A stretch of 64,000 nt of DNA from Brevundimonas sp. (GCA_003248965.1 QFQU01000015.1:101698-165697); one strand, 5' to 3'. Shown: positions 1-7,914, counted from the first letter of the stretch. Notes: a model not told the origin generated them from the letters alone. Made by a program: numbers and translations.

Positions 1-1
1 C

Positions 2-262
2 CATATCCGCGGCCTGTCGCCCTTCCCCGGCGCCTGGTTCGAAGCTCCGTCAGAGGCGGGCCCCGTGAGGATCAAGGCCCTGCTGTCGGCTCTGGCCGAG
101 GGTTCGGGTGCGCCTGGCGCGGTGCTGGACGACGGCCTGACCGTGGCCTGCGGGACCGGGGCCGTCCGCCTGATCCGCGTCCAGCGCGAGGGCAAGGCGG
201 CGCAATCGGCCGAAGAGATGCTGCGCGGCTTCCCCCTGCCGGCGGGGACTAGCCTAGGCTGA
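2..262 (+). CDS. fmt: Methionyl-tRNA formyltransferase, C-terminal part (5' end outside window)
   Basis: The reading frame is open from base 2 to a TGA at 260-262 and encodes the last 86 residues of Fmt, which formylates initiator Met-tRNA in the cytoplasm. The visible part begins with HIRGLSPFPGAWFE, the conserved linker into the C-terminal tRNA-binding barrel. It ends with a pattern typical of alphaproteobacterial Fmt (VLDDGLTVACG, AVRLIRVQREGKAA, LRGFPLPAGTSLG). The N-terminal catalytic Rossmann domain lies outside the window. In related genomes truA follows fmt directly. Here a small reverse-strand gene intervenes, and its stop overlaps the fmt stop by nine bases. Confidence 0.93.
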   Translation, partial: HIRGLSPFPGAWFEAPSEAGPVRIKALLSALAEGSGAPGAVLDDGLTVACGTGAVRLIRVQREGKAAQSAEEMLRGFPLPAGTSLG

Positions 263-496
263 GAGGTTAAACTCACGGCCTAAGATTTCCCAAAGCGCCT
301 TTGCACTTTCGGAAGTCAGCTGGAAAGTCTGGCTCTGGCTGTTCGGTTTCGCTCTATCTGCTGATCCAAATGTATCGATCTGCAAGAACGCGCGCCCGTC
401 ACGTTTGAACACGCCATAGTGGCCCACAACGTGGGTTGGGTGCAGCTTAAGCTCCCGCTCTCGATCGAGCGGCTGAAACTGGTCGATGACGGCCAT
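254..496 (-). CDS. Small conserved-type hypothetical protein inserted between fmt and truA
   Basis: This 80-residue frame starts MAVIDQFQPLDRE and contains LQIDTFGSADR, SQSQTFQLTSESA and WEILGREFN. I recall a family of short bacterial proteins of about 80 residues with an LQLDTYGSADR core followed by SQSIQ, sometimes mislabelled as methionyl-tRNA formyltransferase; its function is unknown to me. The frame stays open further upstream, but only as the antisense of truA. The ATG at 496 fits because the family-like sequence begins there, 12 bases from the truA start on the other strand. Its base composition is visibly less GC-rich than the flanking genes, which suggests acquisition. It is convergent with fmt and divergent from truA. 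Confidence 0.72.
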   Translation of the reverse strand: MAVIDQFQPLDRERELKLHPTHVVGHYGVFKRDGRAFLQIDTFGSADRAKPNSQSQTFQLTSESAKALWEILGREFNLSA

Positions 497-508
497 GTGG
501 AGTCCCGA

Positions 509-1252
509 GTGCCTAGGTACAAACTCACTATCGAATACGACGGCACGGCCTACAACGGCTTCCAGGCCCAGGATGGGCAGCCGACGGTGCAGGGCGCGCT
601 GGAGGCGGCGATCCACGCCTTCTCCGGCGAGCGCATCCGCATCGCCGCCGCTGGCCGCACCGACACCGGCGTCCATGCGACGGCCCAGGTAATTCATGCC
701 GATCTGGAGCGCGACTGGCCGGTCGATACGGTGCTGAACGCCATGAACGCGCATCTGGTGCGTCAGGACGTCTGCGTCTTGGCGGCCGAATACGCGCCCG
801 ATCCCGACTGGCACGCCCGGTTCTCCGCGACCGGCCGCGGCTATCTGTACCGTATCCTGAACCGCCGCCCCCAGCCGGTGTTGGAGCGGGACCGGGTCTG
901 GCACGTCAAGAAGACGCTTGACGCCGAGGCCATGCATCACGCGGCCCAGGTGCTGGTCGGCCATCACGACTTCACCACCTTCCGCGACATGGGGTGCCAG
1001 GCGAAATCGCCGGTCAAGTCGCTGGACGTGGCGCGCGTGTCCCGCTTCGGCGAAGAGGTGCATCTGGTGTTCCAGGCGCGCAGCTTCCTGCACCGTCAGG
1101 TCCGCTCCATGGCCGGGACGCTGGTGGAGGTGGGGCTGGGCCGCTGGACCGCCCATGACGTCAAGGCGGCGCTGGAGGCCAAGGACCGCGCCCGGTGCGG
1201 CCCCGTCGCCCCCTCGGCAGGGCTCTATCTCAGCGGCGTGCGCTACGACTGA
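509..1252 (+). CDS. truA: tRNA pseudouridine synthase A (TruA)
   Basis: TruA converts uridines 38-40 of the tRNA anticodon arm to pseudouridine. The 247-residue product has the normal length. It opens PRYKLTIEYDGTAYNGFQAQ, the usual TruA N terminus, and carries the catalytic motif AAAGRTDTGVHA with Asp at about residue 52. Later family features include the DFTTFRD segment and the RSFLHRQVRSMAGTLVEVG helix. I chose GTG at 509 because it gives the family N terminus and has GGAG at 499-502 with six bases of spacing. An in-frame ATG at 419 would add an unlikely 30-residue extension reading antisense to the small gene at 254-496. Confidence 0.95.
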   Translation: MPRYKLTIEYDGTAYNGFQAQDGQPTVQGALEAAIHAFSGERIRIAAAGRTDTGVHATAQVIHADLERDWPVDTVLNAMNAHLVRQDVCVLAAEYAPDPDWHARFSATGRGYLYRILNRRPQPVLERDRVWHVKKTLDAEAMHHAAQVLVGHHDFTTFRDMGCQAKSPVKSLDVARVSRFGEEVHLVFQARSFLHRQVRSMAGTLVEVGLGRWTAHDVKAALEAKDRARCGPVAPSAGLYLSGVRYD

Positions 1253-1259
1253 TCCCAAT

Positions 1260-1299
1260 CGTCATTCCGGGTTCGCCCTTCGGACGCCCCGGAATGACG
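1260..1299. repeat. Inverted repeat between convergent truA and asd (GTCATTCCGGG class)
   Basis: CGTCATTCCGGG at 1260-1271 is repeated as its exact reverse complement at 1288-1299, with a 16-base spacer. It lies between the stops of two convergent genes, so a transcript from either strand would form a strong hairpin. There is no T tract, so intrinsic termination is unproven. The arm resembles the outer arms of the larger element at 48879-49038, suggesting a dispersed intergenic palindrome family. Confidence 0.75.
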
Positions 1300-1311
1300 G
1301 TGTTTAGGCGA

Positions 1312-2355
1312 TCAGCCGTTCTGCTGGACCAGAACCTCAGCGATCTGGACCGCGTTCAGCGCCGCGCCCTTTCGCAGATTGTCGTTGGAGAGGAACAGGG
1401 CCAGGCCGTGTGCGACGGTCGGATCGGGTCGCACACGGCCGACGAAGACCGGGTCCTTGCCCGTGGCGTCCAACGGGTTCGGCACATCGGTCACGACCAC
1501 GCCCGGCGCCTGACCCAGAATCTCCAGCGCCGCCTCGACCGAGATCGGACGTTCGAACTCGGCGTTGATCGACAGGGAGTGGCCCGAATAGACGGGCACG
1601 CGGACGCAGGTGCCGGACACCGGCAGGCCGGGGATTTCCAAAATCTTGCGGCTTTCGTCGCGCAGCTTCAGCTCCTCGTCGGTGTAGCCGTCCTCCGACA
1701 GGGTGTAGTTCAGGGCCACCACATTGTTGGCGATCGGCACGACCCACTTTTCGGGGGCGCCGAAATCGACCGCGCCGCCGTCACGGGCCAGGGCCGCGCC
1801 CTGATCGACCGAAGCGCGCGACTGGGTCTCCAGCACGCGGATGCCCTCGACCCCGCCGCCCGACACGGCCTGATAGGTCGAGACGGTCAGACGCTTCAGA
1901 CCCGCCGCCTCATGCAGGGGCTTCAGCACCGGCATGGCGGCCATGGTGGTGCAGTTGGGGTTGGCGATGATGCCCTTGGGCCGGTTCGCCAGGGCGTGGG
2001 GGTTCACCTCGGCGACGACCAGCGGCGCTTCCGGGTCGCTGCGGAAGGCCGAGGAATTGTCGATGACCACGGCGCCGGCCGCCGCCACCTTGGGGGCCAG
2101 GGCGCGCGAGGTCTCGCCGCCCGCCGAGAAGAAGACGATGTCCAGCCCGGCGTAGTCGGCCGTCGCCGCATCCTCGACCACCACGTCGACATCGCCGAAG
2201 CGTATGGTCTTGCCCGCCGACCGGGCCGAGGCGAACAGGCGCAGCGAGGCCATCGGGAAATTCCGCTCGGCCAGCAGATTGCGCATCATCTCGCCCACGA
2301 GGCCGGTGGCGCCGACGATGCCCACATGGGGCGGATTGGACGGGGAAAAGGTCAT
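1312..2355 (-). CDS. asd: Aspartate-semialdehyde dehydrogenase
   Basis: Asd reduces aspartyl-4-phosphate to aspartate semialdehyde, the branch-point precursor for lysine/diaminopimelate, threonine, isoleucine and methionine. The 347-residue product begins with the NADP-binding GIVGATGLVGE loop. The catalytic cysteine is Cys135 in NPNCTTM, and the active-site histidine is His259 in VPVYSGHS. FFSAGGETS and VIDNSSAFR are also typical. Length is normal and the ATG at 2355 follows AGGAGACGCC-type Shine-Dalgarno sequence. A 22-codon micro-ORF rich in Thr, Lys and Ile lies upstream at 2446-2514 and may be a leader. The gene is convergent with truA. Confidence 0.97.
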   Translation of the reverse strand: MTFSPSNPPHVGIVGATGLVGEMMRNLLAERNFPMASLRLFASARSAGKTIRFGDVDVVVEDAATADYAGLDIVFFSAGGETSRALAPKVAAAGAVVIDNSSAFRSDPEAPLVVAEVNPHALANRPKGIIANPNCTTMAAMPVLKPLHEAAGLKRLTVSTYQAVSGGGVEGIRVLETQSRASVDQGAALARDGGAVDFGAPEKWVVPIANNVVALNYTLSEDGYTDEELKLRDESRKILEIPGLPVSGTCVRVPVYSGHSLSINAEFERPISVEAALEILGQAPGVVVTDVPNPLDATGKDPVFVGRVRPDPTVAHGLALFLSNDNLRKGAALNAVQIAEVLVQQNG

Positions 2356-2445
2356 GGAAGGCGTCTCCTGGGAAGGCGGGAGGCGCGGGGTTCGGCCGGA
2401 TCGACCGCCCCGCGCATCGGCGGGGCTTGGGATCGGGGTTCGTCG

Positions 2446-2514
2446 CTAGACCTTGCGCACACCCGAAACCGCCCCGCCGAAGCCGGTGATTTTCGTGGTA
2501 ATCGCTTTGGTCAT
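2446..2514 (-). CDS. Candidate 22-residue leader peptide upstream of asd
   Basis: This ATG-to-TAG frame reads MTKAITTKITGFGG then AVSGVRKV. Four Thr, three Lys and two Ile fall in 22 codons, and all the Thr and Ile plus two of the Lys are in the first ten. Thr, Ile and Lys are end products of the pathway Asd feeds, so the layout recalls ThrL-type attenuation leaders. Between its stop and asd the minus strand can form a seven-base-pair stem, GCCCCGC with GCGGGGC, but no U tract follows. I see no strong Shine-Dalgarno sequence. A random frame of this length is easily found in GC-rich DNA, so this remains a hypothesis. Confidence 0.28.
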   Translation of the reverse strand: MTKAITTKITGFGGAVSGVRKV

Positions 2515-2641
2515 GAGAATGGACACGGCGACGCTCTCTAAGGGCGAGAATCGGTCGTGTAAACCGGTCGTCGCGAAAGAAACGACGCCCGGAGAAATGA
2601 ACCAGGCTTTTCACGGCAATAAAGCCGTCGCCACCCCTTCC

Positions 2642-2730
2642 CCGTCATCCTCGGGCTTGACCCGAGGATCGGATGGTCCGCCGCACAGCCCGACCGCGCC
2701 CGGTCCTCGAGTCAAGCCCGAGGATGACGG
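2642..2730. repeat. Long intergenic inverted repeat (REP-like palindrome)
   Basis: Arms at 2642-2668 and 2704-2730 are reverse complements over 27 bases with one mismatch, separated by 35 bases. Each arm is also internally palindromic (CCTCGGGCTTGACCCGAGG in the left arm). It lies just past the stop of fabB. The rest of 2515-2748 shows no convincing gene. Palindromes with a TCATCCTCGGGCTTGACCCG core are, to my knowledge, common dispersed repeats in alphaproteobacterial genomes. No transposase is nearby. Confidence 0.85.
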
Positions 2731-2748
2731 AGCGGGAGCGAGGCGTAA

Positions 2749-3966
2749 TCAGACCTTCGACAGGATCAGCGTGCCGTTGGTGCCGCCGAAGCCGAAGCTG
2801 TTGGACATGACGTGGGTCAGTTCGCCGTCGTGGCGCTGGCGCAGGATGGGCATGCCCTCGAACGCCGGATCGAGGGTCTCGATATGGGCGCTTTCGGCCG
2901 CAAAGCCGTTCTGCATCATCAACAGGCAGTAGATGGCTTCCTGCGCGCCCGCCGCGCCGAGCGAGTGGCCCGTCAGCGACTTGGTCGAGGAGATCATCGG
3001 CATCTGGTCGCCGAAGACCGCGCGCACGGCCTCCATCTCCTTGGCGTCGCCCACGGGGGTCGAGGTGCCGTGCGGGTTCAGATAGTCGATCCGGGGATTG
3101 CCCGCCTGTTCCAGCGCGATCTTCATGCAGCGCTGGGCGCCTTCGCCCGAGGGGGCGACCATGTCATAGCCGTCGGCGTTGGCGCCGTAGCCGGTGACTT
3201 CGGCATAGATGGTCGCGCCGCGCGCCTTGGCCCGCTCGTACTCCTCCAGCACCACGATGCCCGCGCCGCCGGCGATGACGAAGCCGTCGCGATTGACGTC
3301 ATAGGCCCGGCTGGCGACCGAAGGCGTGTCGTTGAAGTCCGAAGACATGGCGCCCATGGCGTCGAACATGTTGGACATGGACCAGTCGATGTCCTCGCAG
3401 CCGCCGGCGAAGACCACGTCCTGCTTGCCCCACTGAATCTGTTCGACGCCGGCGCCGATGCAGTGGGCGCTTGTCGCGCAGGCCGAGCTGATCGAATAGT
3501 TGATCCCGCGCATCTGGAACCAGGTCGACAGCACCGCCGAGGGGCCGCTGGCCATGGCCTTGGGCACCGCGAACGGGCCGATGCGCTTGGGCGCGCCCTT
3601 CTCGATGGTGGTCTCCGCCGCCTGCAGGATCACCTGGGTCGAAGGACCGCCTTCGCCGACGATCAGGCCGATGCGGTCGTCGCGGATTTCCTCGGCCGTC
3701 ATGCCCGACGACTTCAGGGCTTCTTCAAAGGCGATGTGCGCCCAGGCGGTGCCGTTGGCTAGGAAGCGGGCGGCGCGACGGTCGACCAGTTCCTCCCACG
3801 GGCCGATCCTGGGCGGCGCCCAGACCTGGCTGCGGAAGCCGTATTTGGCGTGATCGGCGGCATGGACGACGCCCGAGCTGGCCTCGCGCAGGGATTGGGT
3901 CACCTCTTCGGCGCCATGGCCGATGGAGGAGACGATGCCGAGGCCGGTGACGACGACACGACGCAT
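2749..3966 (-). CDS. fabB: Beta-ketoacyl-ACP synthase I (FabB)
   Basis: FabB elongates unsaturated acyl-ACP made by FabA and condenses malonyl-ACP in type II fatty acid synthesis. The 405-residue product begins MRRVVVTGLGIVSSIG. It has the complete Cys-His-His triad: Cys163 in SSACATSAH, His299 in NPHGTSTP and His334 in KSLTGHSLG. The C-terminal SNSFGFGGTNG motif is intact. FabB rather than FabF is favoured by the adjacent fabA, 63 bases upstream on the same strand, and by the RRVVVTG start. The two form the classic fabA-fabB operon of unsaturated fatty acid synthesis. Confidence 0.96.
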   Translation of the reverse strand: MRRVVVTGLGIVSSIGHGAEEVTQSLREASSGVVHAADHAKYGFRSQVWAPPRIGPWEELVDRRAARFLANGTAWAHIAFEEALKSSGMTAEEIRDDRIGLIVGEGGPSTQVILQAAETTIEKGAPKRIGPFAVPKAMASGPSAVLSTWFQMRGINYSISSACATSAHCIGAGVEQIQWGKQDVVFAGGCEDIDWSMSNMFDAMGAMSSDFNDTPSVASRAYDVNRDGFVIAGGAGIVVLEEYERAKARGATIYAEVTGYGANADGYDMVAPSGEGAQRCMKIALEQAGNPRIDYLNPHGTSTPVGDAKEMEAVRAVFGDQMPMISSTKSLTGHSLGAAGAQEAIYCLLMMQNGFAAESAHIETLDPAFEGMPILRQRHDGELTHVMSNSFGFGGTNGTLILSKV

Positions 3967-4029
3967 GGTGTTTCCTTCTTATGCTTTCCGACCCGCAGGT
4001 CTTCCGCCCTGTCCGCCCTATATAGGGGT

Positions 4030-4566
4030 TCAGGCGGCGGCGGTCTCGTCCTTGGCGGCGCCGAACAGGCCCACCCGCATGTCGTTGCAGGTGTAGATGA
4101 CCTCTCCGTCGGCCTCCAGCACGCCGTCGGCGATGCCCATGACCAGCTTGCGGTTGATGACGCGCTTCAGGTGGATCTTATAGACCACCTTCTTGATGTC
4201 GGGCGTGACCTGGCCGGTGAACTTGACCTCGCCGACGCCCAGCGCGCGTCCGCGCCCCGGACCGCCGATCCAGCCCAGATAGAAGCCGACCAGCTGCCAC
4301 ATGGCGTCCAGACCCAGGCAGCCGGGCATGACGGGGTCGCCGATGAAGTGGCACTGGAAGAACCAGAGCTCGGGATTGATGTCCAGTTCGGCCTCGACAT
4401 AGCCCTTTCCGTGATCGCCGCCGTCCGAGTTGATCGTGACGATCCGGTCGAACATCAGCATCGGCGGGGCCGGCAGCTGGGCGTTGCCGGGACCGAACAG
4501 TTCGCCGCGGCCCGAGGCCAAGAGGGCCTCATGATCGAAGGACGAAGGGTATTGGGACTGGGTCAA
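4030..4566 (-). CDS. fabA: 3-hydroxydecanoyl-ACP dehydratase/isomerase (FabA)
   Basis: FabA dehydrates 3-hydroxydecanoyl-ACP and isomerises trans-2 to cis-3-decenoyl-ACP, the anaerobic route to unsaturated fatty acids. From a TTG start at 4566 the product is 178 residues, close to the family length. The active-site segment QCHFIGDPVMPGCLGLDAMWQ... carries His73 and Asp87, and LLASGRGELFG and GYVEAELDINPELWFF are hallmark motifs. TTG was chosen because GGAAG lies five bases upstream and the product then aligns with known FabA N termini. The frame remains open upstream but only as noise opposite the SH3 gene. It is followed by fabB. Confidence 0.95.
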   Translation of the reverse strand: MTQSQYPSSFDHEALLASGRGELFGPGNAQLPAPPMLMFDRIVTINSDGGDHGKGYVEAELDINPELWFFQCHFIGDPVMPGCLGLDAMWQLVGFYLGWIGGPGRGRALGVGEVKFTGQVTPDIKKVVYKIHLKRVINRKLVMGIADGVLEADGEVIYTCNDMRVGLFGAAKDETAAA

Positions 4567-4636
4567 GGCGCTTCCGTTTCTTAAAGGCGTTGCGCGCGGG
4601 TTACACGACCGCGCCGCTTCGCTCAACAGCGGCGAC

Positions 4637-5209
4637 CTAGTTGCGACCCGTCCCCGCCGGGCGGTTGGCGTTGCACAGGGCGCGTTCCTGCGTCCCGAAC
4701 ACCGCCCGCTGCGACACCCAGCCGTGCAGGCGTCGCGCCCGCACCCGGCACCAGCCCTCCTCGCATTCGTCCAGCGAGACCAGGGCGCGGGGTGAAAGGC
4801 GGGCCCGGACCGGCGCCGTCTCGGAGCGATTGGCCCGGATCGGGATTTCCTCGGCCGTGGTGTTGAAGACCGAGCGGCGACCCGAGGACACAGTGCGGTG
4901 AATCCAGGCCACGGCCCCATCGGGATCGCAGATCTTGCGCCATTCGGTCGTCTCGGCGATCACCTGCACCGGCAGGCCGGCGGCGCGGTATTCCCACAGG
5001 ATCGGATTGTCCAGGCCCGGCCCCTGGCGCGCGCGGACGTGCGAGGACTTCAGCGAAATCCAGCGCGGCACCTCCAGCCCCGTCGGCGTCGGCCGTCCGT
5101 CCGGCATGGTCGCGCCGGCGCTCAACGCCACGCCCAGCCCCGTCAGGGCGCAGGCGAGGACGATGCGGCGTCGCAGGCTTTGGAAGATGGCGGCGGCTTT
5201 GCTAGACAC
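4637..5209 (-). CDS. Exported SH3-domain protein
   Basis: The 190-residue product has a signal-like N terminus (RRRIVLACALTGLGVALSAGA). It then shows two bacterial SH3-like segments: SSHVRARQGPGLDNPILWEY with EWRKICDPDGAVAWIHRTVSS, and PVRARLSPRALVSLDECEEGWCRVRA with LHGWVSQRAVFGT. These match the SH3_3/SH3_4-type cell-wall-binding folds of exported alphaproteobacterial proteins, so a periplasmic role at peptidoglycan is plausible. The substrate is unknown. I placed the start at GTG 5209, just before the signal peptide; it lacks a strong Shine-Dalgarno sequence. The gene is divergent from the dehydrogenase at 5277 and upstream of fabA. Confidence 0.8.
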   Translation of the reverse strand: MSSKAAAIFQSLRRRIVLACALTGLGVALSAGATMPDGRPTPTGLEVPRWISLKSSHVRARQGPGLDNPILWEYRAAGLPVQVIAETTEWRKICDPDGAVAWIHRTVSSGRRSVFNTTAEEIPIRANRSETAPVRARLSPRALVSLDECEEGWCRVRARRLHGWVSQRAVFGTQERALCNANRPAGTGRN

Positions 5210-5276
5210 TGGATGGAACGACCCGTCGCGCGGGCTTCGATCCTTTGAAATCGCCGCCCGCAAACCAAGGCCCGCA

Positions 5277-6263
5277 ATGTCCGCCTCCAAGCTTAAGGTC
5301 GTATTAACCAGACGCCTGCCCGACGCCGTCGAAACGCGGATGCGCGAGCTTTTCGACGCCGAGCTGAATCTGAAGGACCAGCCGATGGACCGCGCCGCGC
5401 TCCAGGCCGCCGTCCAGCGCGCCGAGGTTCTGGCTCCCACCATCACCGACGCCATCGACGCCGACCTGATCAACGGCGCGGGCGACCAGTTGAAGATGAT
5501 CGCCAACTTCGGCGCAGGTGTCGATCATATCGACGTCGAGGCGGCCGTGGCGCGCGGCATCATCGTCACCAACACCCCCGGCGTCCTGACCGAAGACACC
5601 GCCGACCTGGCCATGAGCCTGATTCTGGCCGTCAGCCGCCGCATCGTCGAAGGGGCCGAGGTGGTGCAGGCCGGCCGGTTCGAGGGCTGGACCCCGACCT
5701 GGATGTGCGGTCGCAAGCTGTGGGGCAAGCGGCTGGGCATCGTCGGCATGGGCCGGATCGGCCAGGCCCTGGCCCGCCGCGCCAAGGCCTTCGGCCTTCA
5801 GGTCCACTATCACAACCGCAAGCCCGTCCCCGCCCTGGTCGAGGAGGAGCTGGGCGCGACCTATTGGGACGACCTGGATCAGATGCTGGCGCGGATGGAC
5901 GTCGTCTCGCTGAACTGCCCGGCCACCAAGGACACCCATCACCTGCTGTCGGCGGACCGCCTGGCCCGGCTGCAGCCGCACGCCATCCTGATCAACACCG
6001 CGCGCGGCGAGCTGATCGACGAGGCGGCCCTGGCCCAGGCGGTGGCCACGCGCGCCCTCTATGGCGTCGGCCTGGACGTGTTCGAGAACGAGCCGGCCAT
6101 CCACCCCGGCCTTCTGGGCCATCCCAATGTCGTGCTTCTGCCCCACCTGGGTTCGGCGACGCTGGAGGCGCGCCAGGACATGGGTGATCGCGTCATCGCC
6201 AACATCATGACCTTCCAGAACGGCCACCGGCCGCCGGACCGCGTCATCCCGGCCATGCTGTAG
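5277..6263 (+). CDS. D-2-hydroxyacid dehydrogenase (glyoxylate/hydroxypyruvate reductase-like)
   Basis: The 328-residue cytoplasmic enzyme has the NAD(P)-binding GMGRIGQ motif at about residues 157-163. The catalytic set of the family is present: Arg243 in NTARGELID, Glu272 in FENEP and His290 in LLPHLGSAT. NFGAGVDHID and TNTPGVLTEDTADLAM are typical of GyaR-type glyoxylate reductases. The likely reaction is NAD(P)H-dependent reduction of glyoxylate or hydroxypyruvate, but substrate cannot be fixed from sequence alone. ATG 5277 precedes the conserved start (SKLKVVLTRRLP). Upstream in-frame codons belong to the antisense of the SH3 gene. Confidence 0.93.
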   Translation: MSASKLKVVLTRRLPDAVETRMRELFDAELNLKDQPMDRAALQAAVQRAEVLAPTITDAIDADLINGAGDQLKMIANFGAGVDHIDVEAAVARGIIVTNTPGVLTEDTADLAMSLILAVSRRIVEGAEVVQAGRFEGWTPTWMCGRKLWGKRLGIVGMGRIGQALARRAKAFGLQVHYHNRKPVPALVEEELGATYWDDLDQMLARMDVVSLNCPATKDTHHLLSADRLARLQPHAILINTARGELIDEAALAQAVATRALYGVGLDVFENEPAIHPGLLGHPNVVLLPHLGSATLEARQDMGDRVIANIMTFQNGHRPPDRVIPAML

Positions 6264-6380
6264 GCTGCGAATTTCACACGGCTGTCAGCCGGTCCTCGCA
6301 CGGCTGTCGAAAACGACGTTCACAGGCGGAACCGCCATGGACGCTCATCGTTTTCGGCGTCCTGTTCGAGGAAGCGTGCG

Positions 6381-6632
6381 TTGGATTCCTACTATTGCAT
6401 CGTCAATCTGCCCGGCGTGCCGGTGCGCGACATCTGCGTTCTGGACGCCGCATCCGACGCGGCGGCCAACCAGGCGCTGGACGAGGTAGTGCGGCGCTGG
6501 CCAGGCTTCGAGACCCTGTATCTCTACTGCGGAGAGCGGATGGTGACGGTTCTCAGCAACCCCGGCCTGGGCTTCGCCGAGCCGCTGGCGGACATGCCGC
6601 TGGCGGACGTGCGGTTCGCCACCGCCGCCTGA
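6381..6632 (+). CDS. Small conserved-type hypothetical protein
   Basis: This 83-residue cytoplasmic-looking protein starts at TTG 6381 and reads MDSYYCIVNLPGVPVRDICVL. A good Shine-Dalgarno sequence, GAGGAAG at 6368-6374, lies six bases upstream and supports this start. The sequence has no signal peptide or membrane segment and no domain I recognise. Composition and codon use match the neighbours. It is convergent with the MoeB gene, whose stop lies four bases beyond its own stop. Confidence 0.7.
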   Translation: MDSYYCIVNLPGVPVRDICVLDAASDAAANQALDEVVRRWPGFETLYLYCGERMVTVLSNPGLGFAEPLADMPLADVRFATAA

Positions 6633-6636
6633 AGAC

Positions 6637-7383
6637 TCAGCCCGCGCACACCGGACAGGCTGGATCGGGCGCGATCCTGACGGTGCGCGCGGTTCCCGCA
6701 AGACCGTCATAGAGCAGAAGCCGCCCCGTCAGCGGCTGACCGGCGCCGGTCAGCACCTTGATCGCCTCCAGCGCCGCCATGGACCCGACCACGCCCGCCA
6801 GAGCGCCGACGACCCCCACCCGGGCGCAGGTCTCGGCGTCCGGCGGCATTTGGGGCACCAGGCAGCGATAGCAGGGCCGGCCCGCGAACACGGCGACCTG
6901 GCCGCTCCAGCGGCCCAGGGCGCCCGACACCAGGGGCCGGCCGGCGGCCACACAGGCCGCATTGACCAGAAACCGCGTCTCGAAATCGTCGGTCCCGTCC
7001 AGCACCAGGTCGAAATCCTCGATGCGGGCGAGGGCGTTTTCGGCCGTCAGACGCTCGGCGAAGGTTTGGACCGCGACATGGGGATTGAGCCCCTCCAGCC
7101 GCGTCGCCGCCGCCTCGACCTTGGGCCGCCCCACGTCGGCCGTATCGAACAGTATCTGGCGCTGAAGATTGGACAGGGCCACGGCGTCGTGGTCGATCAA
7201 ACCCAGGGTTCCGACCCCCGCCGCCGCCAGATAGAGGGCGGCCGGGGCGCCGACCCCGCCCGCACCGACGATCAGGACCCGTGCCCGCTTCAACGCCTGC
7301 TGGCCCGGGCCGCCGACCTCGGACAGGACCAGATGGCGGGCGTAACGTTCGACTTCGTCTTCGGTGAAGGCCATGCCCGTCAT
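6637..7383 (-). CDS. moeB: MoeB/ThiF-family adenylyltransferase (molybdopterin-synthase type)
   Basis: E1-like enzymes of this family adenylate the C-terminal glycine of a ubiquitin-like sulfur carrier (MoaD or ThiS). The 248-residue protein opens with RYARHLVLSEVGGPGQQ and has the nucleotide-binding loop VLIVGAGGVGAP. It shows the DxxxxSNLQRQ segment and LDGTDDFETR. Two zinc-binding CxxC pairs are intact: Cys171/Cys174 (CYRC) and Cys243/Cys246 (CPVC). A cysteine lies at 186 in ETCARVGVVG. The length without a rhodanese domain fits MoeB, but ThiF or HesA function cannot be excluded because no moa or thi genes are nearby. Confidence 0.88.
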   Translation of the reverse strand: MTGMAFTEDEVERYARHLVLSEVGGPGQQALKRARVLIVGAGGVGAPAALYLAAAGVGTLGLIDHDAVALSNLQRQILFDTADVGRPKVEAAATRLEGLNPHVAVQTFAERLTAENALARIEDFDLVLDGTDDFETRFLVNAACVAAGRPLVSGALGRWSGQVAVFAGRPCYRCLVPQMPPDAETCARVGVVGALAGVVGSMAALEAIKVLTGAGQPLTGRLLLYDGLAGTARTVRIAPDPACPVCAG

Positions 7384-7423
7384 CTAGCGATCCGGCGAGG
7401 CGGGCGCGAGCCCCGGACGAGCG

Positions 7424-7831
7424 TCAAGCGGCGGTCATGGCTCGGCTGACGTCGGTCAGCAGTCGTTCGACCCGCGCCTCGATCTGCGGATCGTCCGGCG
7501 CGCAGACCAAAAGCCGCTTCAGCGCCGGCGGCGCGTCGATCTGGGCCATGGCCCAGGCCGGAAACAGCCGTTCCGTGATCCGACGATCCGAGAGAATGCG
7601 CATGTCGGCGTGGCGCCGGTCGGCGCGCAGTCGACCCATCAGCCGGTCCAGGTCCACTCTGCGCCCTTCGATCGCCTGGAAGAACCGGCCGTCGCAGCGC
7701 ATCATCACTCCGGTCAAGTGATCCCGACGATTGTTCCGATCGGAGACCCCGATGATGTCGATCAGGGCCAGCAGACTGTCGGCGGCGACGCCGATGGCGT
7801 CGCTGACGTAGACGATGCGGAACAAACTCAT
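7424..7831 (-). CDS. BLUF-domain blue-light photoreceptor (canonical residues present)
   Basis: BLUF proteins bind FAD and sense blue light through a Tyr-Gln-flavin hydrogen-bond network. This 135-residue single-domain protein has the expected residues: Tyr8 (RIVYVS), Asn33/Asn34 (RNNRRDHLTG), Gln52 (GRFFQAIEG), and Trp93 and Met95 (LFPAWAMA). No output domain is fused, so it should signal by protein interaction, as short BLUF proteins do. It lies 83 bases downstream of a second, degenerate BLUF gene on the same strand. The pair probably arose by duplication: VDLDRL is shared, and both have the NNRRDH segment. Confidence 0.9.
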   Translation of the reverse strand: MSLFRIVYVSDAIGVAADSLLALIDIIGVSDRNNRRDHLTGVMMRCDGRFFQAIEGRRVDLDRLMGRLRADRRHADMRILSDRRITERLFPAWAMAQIDAPPALKRLLVCAPDDPQIEARVERLLTDVSRAMTAA

Positions 7832-7914
7832 TGAATACTCTTACGCTTTTACTACGGCGCTAGCCGGAGGCGCAGGCGTAAGGCTATTGGGTTAAGGAAG
7901 TGCGCAGATGCGGC

